Source: Benzoatithermus flavus
Lineage (GTDB): Bacteria; Pseudomonadota; Alphaproteobacteria; Geminicoccales; Geminicoccaceae
Assembly (NCBI RefSeq): GCF_037908215.1
Contig: NZ_JBBLZC010000016.1
Location: 41,401 to 105,400, forward strand
Direction: 5' to 3'
Length of the DNA: 64,000 nucleotides
A program made the position numbers and the translations under genes. The stretch's first letter is position 1, and each line of letters begins with the position of its first letter. The notes below the pieces were generated by a model. That model ran no database searches and was not told where the DNA came from. It saw only the letters and a list, made by a program, of their open reading frames with translations. This document shows positions 51,816 through 59,981 of the stretch, one piece after another.

Positions 51816-52550
51816 TCAGGGGAGGCTCAGTTGCGCCATCCTGCCCCCATCCACGGTCCAGACCTGCCCGGTGACGAAGCTCGCCTCCGCCGAGGCGAGC
51901 CAGGCCACCAATGCCGCCACCTCCTCCGGCCGGCCGGTGCGGCCGACCGGATGGATACGGCCGAGGTCGCGGCGGAAGGCCACAGGATCGGGCATGCTCT
52001 CGATGAACTCGATGTTCAGATCGGTATCGATCCAGCCGGGTGCCACGGCATTGCAACGGATGCCCTCGGCCCCGTGATCCACCGCGACCGCGCGGGTCAG
52101 CCCGTGCAACCCGGCCTTGGAGGCGCAATAGGCCGCGTGGCGGGGATTGCTGCCCAGCCCCTCGATCGAGCCGACGTTGACGATGCTGCCCCGGCTCGCG
52201 CGCAGATGCGGCAGGGCGGCGCGGATCATCAGGAAGGGTGCCGTGAGATTGACCGTGAGATTGCGTTGCCAGTCGGCAAGGCTCATCTCCTCGACGCGCG
52301 CCTCCTGCATCATGCCGGCATTGTTGACCAGAACATCCAGCCGCCCGGCGCGGGCGATCACCTCGGCAACGACCTGCCCGGGGCTGTCGGGATCGGTGAA
52401 ATCCGCAGCGATCCACTCGCATTCGGCGTCCGCCCCGCGCTGCGCGGTGAAGACGCGGGCACCCTCGTCCCGCAGACGCCGGGCGATGGCCCGACCGATC
52501 CCGCTTCGCCCGCCGGTGACCAGGGCAACCTTGCCTGCGAAGCGCGTCAT
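51816..52550 (-). CDS. Short-chain dehydrogenase (SDR) 1
   Basis: A 244-residue classical SDR: cofactor loop TGGRSGIG, NNAG, catalytic Ser in NVGSIEG, YCASK, and PVGRTGRPEEVA with VDGG at the C-terminus. The second gene of an overlapping SDR pair (ATGA with the next) and the last gene of the long minus-strand operon. The substrate is unknown. D-aminoacid-like, hydroxy acid or hydroxyproline-type substrates are all possible. Confidence 0.85.
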   Translation of the reverse strand: MTRFAGKVALVTGGRSGIGRAIARRLRDEGARVFTAQRGADAECEWIAADFTDPDSPGQVVAEVIARAGRLDVLVNNAGMMQEARVEEMSLADWQRNLTVNLTAPFLMIRAALPHLRASRGSIVNVGSIEGLGSNPRHAAYCASKAGLHGLTRAVAVDHGAEGIRCNAVAPGWIDTDLNIEFIESMPDPVAFRRDLGRIHPVGRTGRPEEVAALVAWLASAEASFVTGQVWTVDGGRMAQLSLP

Positions 52551-53278
52551 CCCACCGGCTTCCCGCCATTGACCTCGACCAGTGAGCCGCACATGTAGCG
52601 AGCGGCGTCCGAGACGAGGAAGAGAACCACGTCGGCGATGTCCTCGGGCTCGGCGATCCGGCCGAGGGGCACCGTCCTGCCCAGTTCGGCCACCGCCGTG
52701 TCCGGATCGAAGCCGCGCTTGGCGAAGCCGGTGCGCAGCATCGGCGTGTTGACCTCGTTCGGGCAGACCGCGTTGATCCGGATGCCCTGGCGTGCGTGGT
52801 CCATCCCCATGCATTGCGTGAGGGATGCGATCGCCGCCTTGGTCATGCAGTAGACCGCGTGGTTCGGCCCGGGCCGCAGACCCCAGCAGGAGGCCACGTT
52901 GACGATGGCCCCTCCGCCCGCTGCCGCCATGATGGGGATCGCGGCGCGGCAGATGCGAAAAGGCGCCTCGACGTTCACCCCTACGGACAGCTTCCAGTCG
53001 GCATCCGAGGTCTCGGTCACCGGGCCTCGGGTGATCACGCCGGCATTGTTGACGACGATGTCGAGCCCGCCGAGCGCGTCCGCCGCGGCCTGCGGCAAGC
53101 CATCGGCATAGGCAGAGTCCAGCAGGTCACCCGGCAGATGCGCCTCGGCCTCGATACCGGACACGTCGCGGTCGGCCGCTACGACCCGCGCGCCCGCCGC
53201 CCGCAGCTTGCGGACGATGGCCGCGCCGATCCCCCCGGACGCGCCGGTCACCAGCGCACGTTTCCCCGTCAGATTCAT
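52547..53278 (-). CDS. Short-chain dehydrogenase (SDR) 2
   Basis: A 243-residue classical SDR: TGASGGIG, NNAG, NVASCWG, YCMTK and NGGKPVG near the C-terminus. It starts 47 bases after the DMSP-lyase-like gene and overlaps SDR 1 by four bases, so the two are translated together. It may act on the product of the lyase (a hydroxy acid or semialdehyde), but the substrate cannot be read. Confidence 0.85.
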   Translation of the reverse strand: MNLTGKRALVTGASGGIGAAIVRKLRAAGARVVAADRDVSGIEAEAHLPGDLLDSAYADGLPQAAADALGGLDIVVNNAGVITRGPVTETSDADWKLSVGVNVEAPFRICRAAIPIMAAAGGGAIVNVASCWGLRPGPNHAVYCMTKAAIASLTQCMGMDHARQGIRINAVCPNEVNTPMLRTGFAKRGFDPDTAVAELGRTVPLGRIAEPEDIADVVLFLVSDAARYMCGSLVEVNGGKPVG

Positions 53279-53325
53279 CCTGGATTCCCTGGATTCCTGA
53301 GTTGAAGCACTTCTCTGCCCTGGAC

Positions 53326-53931
53326 CTATGCAGGCTGCCCGATCCAAAGACACCAAATGGCGAGCAGGGGCACGTCGTCCGACGCCATGGCATGCCGGAT
53401 GTTCGGCCGGTTGTAGAGCGTCCCGCCGATCCCCGGCTCGAACCAGCCGGACTCGCCGTGCTGGAAGCGCCCCGGCGACAGGACGAGATAGACCTCTTCG
53501 GGAGCGTGATTGTGGTCGGGATAGCGTACGTGCGGTGCCAGCAGGGAGGCCCCGATGGCGAGGTCGCTCCGGTCTTCCAGACCCTTCGGCCCGACGATGG
53601 TGGTGTTCGCGTGCCCCTCCGGCCAGTTGTCGCTGGCGAAAGGACCGCCCGTGGCGCGCGGCGCCCAGGCCAGCGACGGCTCCAGCGCTGCGAAGGCGTC
53701 GGCGACGCGGGCCACGGGCGGCGAGCCGGCACGGGCCGTGGCGACCGCTTCGGCCAGGTAGCGGCAGACCGGCAGGCGTCGAGGAGCGACGTGCCCGCAC
53801 GCGCGAGGCGTTCGCAGGGCGTCGTAGATCCTGCCGATCGCGGCCGCGGCCTCGGGGCCGATGGCATGGGCGGGCAACGCCGCGGCGAGGCTCGTCAGGA
53901 ACGCTTGAAGCAAGGGGTCTCGGCTCGGCAT
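53326..53931 (-). CDS. dddQ: DMSP lyase-like cupin (DddQ family)
   Basis: A 201-residue protein with the DddQ layout: N-terminal helices (about 1-85) and a C-terminal cupin (about 100-200). The metal ligands reported for DddQ (H-x3-E-x-Y and a His 38 residues on) are present with the same spacing: H142, E146, Y148 and H180 (HAPEEVY, IRHAM). WFEPGIGGTLYNRPN is also typical. DddQ cleaves dimethylsulfoniopropionate to DMS and acrylate. It lies in an operon with a betaine-type ABC importer. A related non-DMSP substrate is possible. Confidence 0.78.
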   Translation of the reverse strand: MPSRDPLLQAFLTSLAAALPAHAIGPEAAAAIGRIYDALRTPRACGHVAPRRLPVCRYLAEAVATARAGSPPVARVADAFAALEPSLAWAPRATGGPFASDNWPEGHANTTIVGPKGLEDRSDLAIGASLLAPHVRYPDHNHAPEEVYLVLSPGRFQHGESGWFEPGIGGTLYNRPNIRHAMASDDVPLLAIWCLWIGQPA

Positions 53932-53973
53932 CCCTGATATCCTTCCTCACGGCCTCTCGCGACGGCGGGGCGC

Positions 53974-54771
53974 TCAGCCCGACGCCATGGCCGCTGCCTT
54001 GGCGGCCGCGGCCTCCAGACCAGCCGCGACCGCGCCCATGAAGCCGCGGTCGATCATGGCTTGCAGCGCCGCGGCCGTGGTGCCGCGGTAATCGATCATG
54101 GCCTGCACGATCTGCGCCGGGTCGCCGCCCTCGCCGGCGAGGAGCTGGCTCGCCCCGGCCACGACACCCCTGGCGGCGCGCTCGGCGAAAGCGGGCGGTA
54201 GACCCTGCGCCACGGCGTGCGCGATCAGAGCCTGGGCGAGCAGCGCCGGGAAGGCAGCACCCGAACCCGTCATGCCGACGCAGTAGTCGATGTGGGCTTC
54301 GAGCGGCACCTCGGCAGCCTCGCCGCAGGCATCGAAGAGTGCCTGGACGAGCTGTTTGCCCGCCGCCGAGACGGGCGGGGTCGCGTACCACGGGGTAAAG
54401 GACCGGCGGATGGCCGCCGCCGCGTTCGGCATCGCGCGGACCACCTCGTCGCCCCCCGTTCGCTCCGCGACGGCACGGGCCGGCACGCCGGCCATCACCG
54501 AGACGACCAGCTTGCCGTGCGCGGCGATGTGGACGCCCTGGAACTGCTCCGGGCGCACCGACAGCACCACGACGTCGGAGCGGTCCACCAGCTCGCCGTT
54601 GTCCCTGGTCCAGTGGACACCGGGGATCGTCGCCGCGCCGAGGTTGCCCGACCGGCTCGAGAGGGTCAGGCGGGTGGGATCGACGGCGCCCGTGGCGACG
54701 GCGGCCCGCGCGATGGCGTTGCCGAGCCAGCCGTTGCCGCCGATGATGCCGATCCGCGCCTCGATGGTCAT
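53974..54771 (-). CDS. Pyrroline-5-carboxylate reductase-like protein (ProC family)
   Basis: A 265-residue ProC-type protein: N-terminal Rossmann (IGIIGGNGWLGNAI), VVLSVRPEQF, MPNAAAAIRRSFTPW and the C-terminal dimerisation domain with GMTGSGAAFPALL. It differs from biosynthetic ProC in the Asn after the dinucleotide glycines and in Trp after SFTP. It lies between the ABC permease and the DddQ-like gene, so a catabolic imine reductase (or dehydrogenase) role is more likely than proline synthesis. Confidence 0.78.
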   Translation of the reverse strand: MTIEARIGIIGGNGWLGNAIARAAVATGAVDPTRLTLSSRSGNLGAATIPGVHWTRDNGELVDRSDVVVLSVRPEQFQGVHIAAHGKLVVSVMAGVPARAVAERTGGDEVVRAMPNAAAAIRRSFTPWYATPPVSAAGKQLVQALFDACGEAAEVPLEAHIDYCVGMTGSGAAFPALLAQALIAHAVAQGLPPAFAERAARGVVAGASQLLAGEGGDPAQIVQAMIDYRGTTAAALQAMIDRGFMGAVAAGLEAAAAKAAAMASG

Positions 54772-54797
54772 GATGTCTTCCTTCGCCAGGTTGCCGC

Positions 54798-55649
54798 TCA
54801 GCGTGCCCGTCGCGCCGGGCGGTCGAGGGCGGCGCGCGACAGCCGGTCGAGCAGGAGCGCCACCGCCACGATCGACAGCCCCGCCCGCAGACCCACGCCG
54901 AGCTCCATGCGCGCGAGGCCCCGCGTCACCTCGGCCCCCAGCCCGCCAGCACCAACCAGGCCCGCCAGCACCACCATGGCCAGCGACAGGAGGATGCACT
55001 GGTTGAGGCCGACGAGCAGCGTCGGCTTGGCAGAGGGCAGCTCGATCTTGCGCAGGATGGTGCCACGGGTGGCACCTAGCGCATCGCCCAGCTCGAGCAG
55101 CGGCTTCGGCACCTGGTTCAGCGCCAGCGTCGTCAGGCGCAGCATCGGCGGCACGCCGTAGACGACGGTGGCGATCAGCGCCGGCACCGGCCCCAGGCTG
55201 AAGAAGATCACCGCCGGGATGAGATAGACCCAGGGCGGCACGGTCTGCATCACGTCGAGCACCGGCCGCAGCGCCCGCTCGAGCCGCTTCTCGCGCGCGG
55301 CCAGGATGCCGAGTGGAAATGCGATCGCGACCGAGATCGCGACCGCAACCAACACCAGTGCTATCGTCTGCAGCGATGCCGTCCACAGGCCCATCACCCA
55401 GCAGAAGCCCAAGGTGCCCACCGCGAGCAGGCTGATCCGCCAGCTCGCCAGCGCCCAGGCGAGCGCCGCCACGAATGCTATGAGCGCGCCGGCCGGCAGG
55501 GCCGTCAAAACGTACTGCACCGCCGTAAGAACCGCTTCGACGACCATGCTGATTCCGGCGAAGAGCGGATGGAGATGGGTATTCAGCCAGTCGACGCCGG
55601 GTGCGACGAGGGACCCTGGCGAGAAGATGAAGGGCAGGTCGGGCGTCAT
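54798..55649 (-). CDS. Betaine/proline-type ABC permease 2 (ProW/OpuAB family)
   Basis: A 283-residue permease with six to seven membrane segments. The coupling region is LGATRGTILRKIELPSAKPTLLVGLNQ in outline, the BPD_transp_1 signature. It overlaps permease 1 by four bases, and the two are similar in sequence: MQTVPPWVYLIPAVIFF against MIQTLPPYIYLLPAVAL. They probably form a heterodimer. Confidence 0.88.
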   Translation of the reverse strand: MTPDLPFIFSPGSLVAPGVDWLNTHLHPLFAGISMVVEAVLTAVQYVLTALPAGALIAFVAALAWALASWRISLLAVGTLGFCWVMGLWTASLQTIALVLVAVAISVAIAFPLGILAAREKRLERALRPVLDVMQTVPPWVYLIPAVIFFSLGPVPALIATVVYGVPPMLRLTTLALNQVPKPLLELGDALGATRGTILRKIELPSAKPTLLVGLNQCILLSLAMVVLAGLVGAGGLGAEVTRGLARMELGVGLRAGLSIVAVALLLDRLSRAALDRPARRAR

Positions 55650-56494
55650 GCGGCTGCCTCCCGCTCGTCCTTGACCGCCCCTTCGGTGATGCGGTCGAGG
55701 ATCATGGTCAGGATCACGATGGCGATGGCCGCGTCGATCGACTTGCCGATCTGCAGCGTGCGGACCGCGTCGTAGATGGTGGCACCCAGGCCGCCGGAGC
55801 CGACGATGCCGGCGATCACCACCATGCCGAACGCCATCATCAGGCACTGGTTGACGCCCGCCATGATGCTCGGCATGGCGAACGGCAGCCGGATCTTGAC
55901 GAACATCTGCGCCGACGAGCTGCCGTTCGCCTGGCCGAGCTCGAGGAAGTTCAGCGGCGTCAAGCGGATGCCGTGCGCGGTCAGCCGCAGGGCGGGCGGG
56001 ATCGCGACCACGACGGTCGCAGCGAGGGCGGTCGCCGGGCCGAAGCCCATCAGCGCCACCGCCGGCAGAAGATAGATGTAAGGCGGCAGCGTCTGGATCA
56101 TGTCCAGCACCGGCAGCAGCGCCGCGTTCAGCCGCGGGTAGAAGCCGGCCACGATCCCGAGCGGGATGGCGATCAAGAGCGCCAGAGCGCTCGCCGCCAG
56201 CACCAGGGCCAGGGTCTGCATCGTCTCCGGCCACAGCCCCATCACGGCGCAGAACGCGAGCCCGAGCGCAGCCGCGACACCGAAGCGCCGGCTCACGGCC
56301 CACCAGCCCAAGGCGCCGACGAGCAGCGCGGTCACGTAGAAGGGTGGCGCCAGCAGCGCCCAGGCGATCGCCTCGAAGAGCCCGTCGAGCACGAGGCGGA
56401 TCGCGTCGAACACATCCCCGCCGTAGGTGTTGAGCCAGTCGAGGCCGTTGTCGATCGCGTCGTCGATGGCGCTCGTCAGGTCCTGGGTGTCCAT
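55646..56494 (-). CDS. Betaine/proline-type ABC permease 1 (ProW/OpuAB family)
   Basis: A 282-residue inner-membrane permease, paralogous to permease 2. Its own coupling region is LGQANGSSSAQMFVKIRLPFAMPSIM. The ATG at 56494 starts MDTQDLTSAI; the longer frame adds an arginine-rich leader. It starts 34 bases after the ATPase gene. Confidence 0.88.
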   Translation of the reverse strand: MDTQDLTSAIDDAIDNGLDWLNTYGGDVFDAIRLVLDGLFEAIAWALLAPPFYVTALLVGALGWWAVSRRFGVAAALGLAFCAVMGLWPETMQTLALVLAASALALLIAIPLGIVAGFYPRLNAALLPVLDMIQTLPPYIYLLPAVALMGFGPATALAATVVVAIPPALRLTAHGIRLTPLNFLELGQANGSSSAQMFVKIRLPFAMPSIMAGVNQCLMMAFGMVVIAGIVGSGGLGATIYDAVRTLQIGKSIDAAIAIVILTMILDRITEGAVKDEREAAA

Positions 56495-56528
56495 GGCTCG
56501 CCGCTCCCGTTCCGATCCGGTCCTTGCC

Positions 56529-57617
56529 TCAAAGTGCCATCGTCTCGCCCGGCTCCTTGCCCTTGACACCCTGTAGCAGGCTGCGCGTGGTGACCACGCC
56601 GACGAGGGCGCCGTTCTCGACCACCGCGATCCCGTCCTGCCGGCTCGCGAGGGTGATCCGGATCAGCTCGTCGACGTCGGCGTCGGCTGACGTCCGGGGC
56701 AGGCTCGACGGGTCGAGGTCGGGGCGAGTGGCCCGGAAGGCATCGATCGGGTGCATGACGGAATGGGCCTTGACGAGGTGCAGCCGCGAGATACCGGCGA
56801 CGAAGTCCGCCACATAATCATCGGCGGGCTTCAAGACGATGTCCTCGGCCGTGCCCACCTGGATGATGGCGCCGTCCTTCATGATGGCGATGCGGTCGCC
56901 GATGCGGATGGCCTCGTCGAGATCGTGCGTGATGAAGATCGCCGACTTGCCCAGCTCCTTGGAGAGCCGACGGAACTGGTCCTGCAGCTGGCGCCGGATC
57001 AGCGGGTCGAGCGCACTGAACGGCTCATCCATCAGGATGATCTCGGGGTCGGCGGCGAGTGCCCGGGCGAGGCCGACGCGCTGCTGCATGCCGCCCGACA
57101 ATTCGTTGGGGAAGCGGTTGCCCCAATCGCCGAGGCCGACCTTCGCCAAAGCCGCCTTCGCGATCTCGAGACGCCTGGCCTTGTCGACCTTCTGCACCTC
57201 GAGGCCGAAAGCGGCGTTCTCGAGCACGGTGCGGTGCGGCAGCAGCGCGACGTTCTGGAACACCATGCCGACGTGCCGCGCCCGGGTCTCCCGCAGCCGC
57301 GCGGCGTTCATGGCGCCGATGTCCTCGCCGCGGACATAGATCTTGCCGAGGCTCGGCTCGATCAGGCGGTTGAACAGGCGGATCAGCGTGGACTTGCCGC
57401 TGCCCGAGAGCCCCATGATGCAGAAGATCTCGCCCTTGTTCAGGGTGAGGCTGACATTGGCGACGCCGACGACGCAGCCGAACTCCTTGAGCACCTCGGC
57501 CTTGCCGAGCCCGCGCTCGGCGATGGCGCGAATCGCCGCCTCGGCCTGCCTGCCGAAGACCTTCCAGACCGACCGGCAGTCGATCAGGGGACCGTTGCCG
57601 TCCATGGCGGGTGACAT
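56529..57617 (-). CDS. Betaine/proline-type ABC ATPase with CBS tail (ProV/OpuAA family)
   Basis: A 362-residue ATPase: Walker A GLSGSGKST at 69-77, VFQNVALLPHRTV, signature LSGGMQQR, Walker B IILMDEPF and FITHDLDEA, followed by a single CBS-like region (about 270-350) as in osmoprotectant importers, where CBS domains sense ionic strength. It follows the binding-protein gene by 118 bases containing a strong hairpin. Confidence 0.92.
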   Translation of the reverse strand: MSPAMDGNGPLIDCRSVWKVFGRQAEAAIRAIAERGLGKAEVLKEFGCVVGVANVSLTLNKGEIFCIMGLSGSGKSTLIRLFNRLIEPSLGKIYVRGEDIGAMNAARLRETRARHVGMVFQNVALLPHRTVLENAAFGLEVQKVDKARRLEIAKAALAKVGLGDWGNRFPNELSGGMQQRVGLARALAADPEIILMDEPFSALDPLIRRQLQDQFRRLSKELGKSAIFITHDLDEAIRIGDRIAIMKDGAIIQVGTAEDIVLKPADDYVADFVAGISRLHLVKAHSVMHPIDAFRATRPDLDPSSLPRTSADADVDELIRITLASRQDGIAVVENGALVGVVTTRSLLQGVKGKEPGETMAL

Positions 57618-57664
57618 GTTGACCTCCCTTCACTCGGGACGTCGCGCCGTGCCTTGGTGCGGTC

Positions 57665-57723
57665 CCAAAAACCCTTTCGGGCAGCGCCGCCCCGCCGATA
57701 TGAGGCTTGCGGGGCGGCGCTGC
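57665..57723 (-). terminator. Intra-operon terminator-like hairpin after the binding-protein gene
   Basis: A perfect 16-base stem: GGCAGCGCCGCCCCGC (57679-57694) with its complement at 57708-57723, 13-base loop. On the minus strand, 8 bases after the stem, comes TTTTT (57666-57670). It starts 12 bases after the binding-protein stop. It is likely to make the periplasmic protein more abundant than ATPase and permeases. Confidence 0.65.
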
Positions 57724-57735
57724 CGGCGAGCCGGA

Positions 57736-58590
57736 TCAGCCCTTCTTGATGTTTTCCCAGCGCTTGATCAGGTCGGCGTGGCTCTTGATCCAATCGGCGA
57801 TGGCCTCGTCCATGGTCTTGCCGTCCTTGACCGCGGCGTTGATCGCCGTGATCTCGGCGAGCGGCACGTAGACACTGGCGATCACCTCGCGGGCGTGGGG
57901 ATACTTCTCCGAAAAGCCCTTCTGGCCGATCCAGTAGTAGGTCTGCGGCGGCGGAAAGACGCCCTTCGGGTCCTTCAGATACTTGACGTCGAACTTCTGG
58001 GACATCCAGGACGGTTCCCAGAGTGTCACTGCGATCCAGTCCTGGCGGTCGACCGCCGACTTCAGGGCGGCGGTCATGCCGGCGGTGCTGCCCTCGACCA
58101 GCTGCAGCTTCAGGCCGTAGGCCGAGACGGCATTGGCGGTGTCGCGCATCAGGCCGGCACCGGGCTCGATGCCGATGATCTTGTTGCCGAGCTTGTCGGC
58201 CACCTCGTTGAGCTGCTCCAGCGAGTCGATCGGCACGTACTTCGGCACGGCGATCCCTTGATAGAGGCCGTGCGACACGGGCGAGAGCTTCTCGAGCCGG
58301 TTCTTGTTCCGGTTCCAGTAGTCGTGCGCCACGTAGTCGGTCTGCGAGACCATGATCTGCGTGTCGCCCTTGGTCAGGGCGGCGTAGGCGATGCCCCATT
58401 CGGAGAAGCTGGTCACCTCGACGGTGTAGCCGGCATCCTCGAGCACCTTCTTGGTGATGCCGGTGATCGGCGTCAGATCCTCCCAGGACATCGTGCCCAT
58501 GCGGATCGTCTTGTCCTCCGCGTGGCCGGGCCCGGCCGCGATCCCCAAGAGGGCGAGCGCGCCGAGCGCCGCCCGAAGCCACTTCCTCAT
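57736..58590 (-). CDS. Periplasmic betaine/proline-betaine binding protein (OpuAC/ProX family)
   Basis: A 284-residue OpuAC-type receptor. Signal peptide about 1-24 (MRKWLRAALGALALLGIAAG, cut after HA). Aromatic residues expected to cage a quaternary ammonium group occur at TMSWEDLTP, FSEWGIAY and TLWEPSWMSQ. This shows that the operon imports a betaine-like osmolyte. It starts 44 bases after the FAD oxidoreductase gene. Confidence 0.9.
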   Translation of the reverse strand: MRKWLRAALGALALLGIAAGPGHAEDKTIRMGTMSWEDLTPITGITKKVLEDAGYTVEVTSFSEWGIAYAALTKGDTQIMVSQTDYVAHDYWNRNKNRLEKLSPVSHGLYQGIAVPKYVPIDSLEQLNEVADKLGNKIIGIEPGAGLMRDTANAVSAYGLKLQLVEGSTAGMTAALKSAVDRQDWIAVTLWEPSWMSQKFDVKYLKDPKGVFPPPQTYYWIGQKGFSEKYPHAREVIASVYVPLAEITAINAAVKDGKTMDEAIADWIKSHADLIKRWENIKKG

Positions 58591-58634
58591 GTTCTCACCT
58601 CTCCTGTCTGACGATTGTCTTCACCATCAGGCCC

Positions 58635-59981
58635 CTAGCCCTCGCGGCCGGCGCGCCATTCCTGCCATCGGATGAACGCGTTGATGCCGAGATAGGCCAG
58701 CGGCGCCGGGGGCAGGCGCTTGGGCGCCGGCTGTGCCCGGTATTCATCGAGGATCGTCGAAGCAGTGCCGGTCGCGAGATCCGCCGCCAGTACCCCCGCC
58801 AGCGTGCTCTTCACGGTACCGAGGCCGTTCTCGCAGCAGGCCGAGAACAAGCCCTCCTCGATCTCGCCGAAGGCCGGGACGTGGTTCAGGCTGAGGCAGA
58901 GCGCCCCCGCCCAACTGAACTCGAACGGCAGGCCCTCGAGATGCGGGAAGCGCGCGTCGAAGGACCGGCGCTGCTCGGCCGCGATCCCGGCGACCCGCGC
59001 CTCCGAGACCTCGAGGCTCGGGTCGTAGGTGAAACGGGTACGGATGACGATGCGCTCCTCGTCGCCATGCGTGATCTTGCGCACCGTCGCCCCCATCGGG
59101 TCGGCCGGCAGGAGCCCCCAGGCCGCCACGCCCGTGCGCCCGTACCCGGCCATGCCGGGGCGCAGCGCCCTGGTCATGGACGCGTAGGTGAAGATGTGCA
59201 TCAGCCGGCCGCCGAAGTGACCGAAGTCCTGGATGTGGCCGTTGACGGCCAGGATGACCTTCGGCGCCCGGACGGTGCCGCGCGGTGTACGCGCCGCCCA
59301 GAGCTTGCCCTCTCGCCGGAGGCCCACCACCGGCGAGTTCTCGTAGATGTCGGCGACGGGCTGCAGGGCCGCCGCGAAGATGCGGATGTAGCTCGCTGGC
59401 TGGATCATGACGGCACCGGGCGTGTGCAGCCCGCTCGTGTAGTAGGACGTGCCGGTCATGTCCCGCATCGCCTTGGCGTCGAGCATTTCGAACGGCTCGC
59501 CCGCGCGATCGAGCGCGCGCGCGAAGTCCGCGTTCAGCTTCTCGCCGCGCGCGGTCGCGGCTGCATTCGTTTTGCCGCAAGGATCGAAGATGCTCCGCGG
59601 CATGCCGTATTCGGCGGCCGCGGCGGTGGCGAAGGCGATGGCGAAGCGGTTGTGGGCGATCTCCTGCTTCGCCTGTGCCGCGCTCCCCGGCGAATATTCG
59701 CCCGCCGCCAGGTTGTGCGGCAGGTCGATCATGAAGCCCGAGTTGCGTCCGGCCGGCCCCTGCGCGACCTCGCGCGCATCGACCACCACGATCGTTTCGC
59801 CGGGCCGGAGCTGGGCGAGACGCCGGGCCGCCGACAGGCCCGCGAAGCCCGCGCCGACGATGAGCCAGTCCGCGGTCCGGTCGCGGTCGAGGGCGCGGAC
59901 GGGCATTCGTCGCGCGCTGAGGGCCAGCCAGCCGGACGGGCCGGTGTCGACGGGCAGGCGGCGGATCACGTGCCCGGTCAC
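58635..59981 (-). CDS. FAD-dependent amine/imino-acid oxidoreductase (DAO family)
   Basis: A 448-residue FAD-dependent oxidoreductase: GXGXXG in IVGAGFAGLSAARRL near residue 41 and a DAO-type C-terminus (CCENGLGTVKSTLAG). GRNSGFMIDLPHNL follows the flavin loop. PuuB-like and other family members oxidise secondary amines or N-methyl groups. The gene overlaps the aldehyde dehydrogenase by 4 bases, which suggests amine oxidation to an aldehyde followed by acid formation. Confidence 0.8.
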   Translation of the reverse strand: MTGHVIRRLPVDTGPSGWLALSARRMPVRALDRDRTADWLIVGAGFAGLSAARRLAQLRPGETIVVVDAREVAQGPAGRNSGFMIDLPHNLAAGEYSPGSAAQAKQEIAHNRFAIAFATAAAAEYGMPRSIFDPCGKTNAAATARGEKLNADFARALDRAGEPFEMLDAKAMRDMTGTSYYTSGLHTPGAVMIQPASYIRIFAAALQPVADIYENSPVVGLRREGKLWAARTPRGTVRAPKVILAVNGHIQDFGHFGGRLMHIFTYASMTRALRPGMAGYGRTGVAAWGLLPADPMGATVRKITHGDEERIVIRTRFTYDPSLEVSEARVAGIAAEQRRSFDARFPHLEGLPFEFSWAGALCLSLNHVPAFGEIEEGLFSACCENGLGTVKSTLAGVLAADLATGTASTILDEYRAQPAPKRLPPAPLAYLGINAFIRWQEWRAGREG

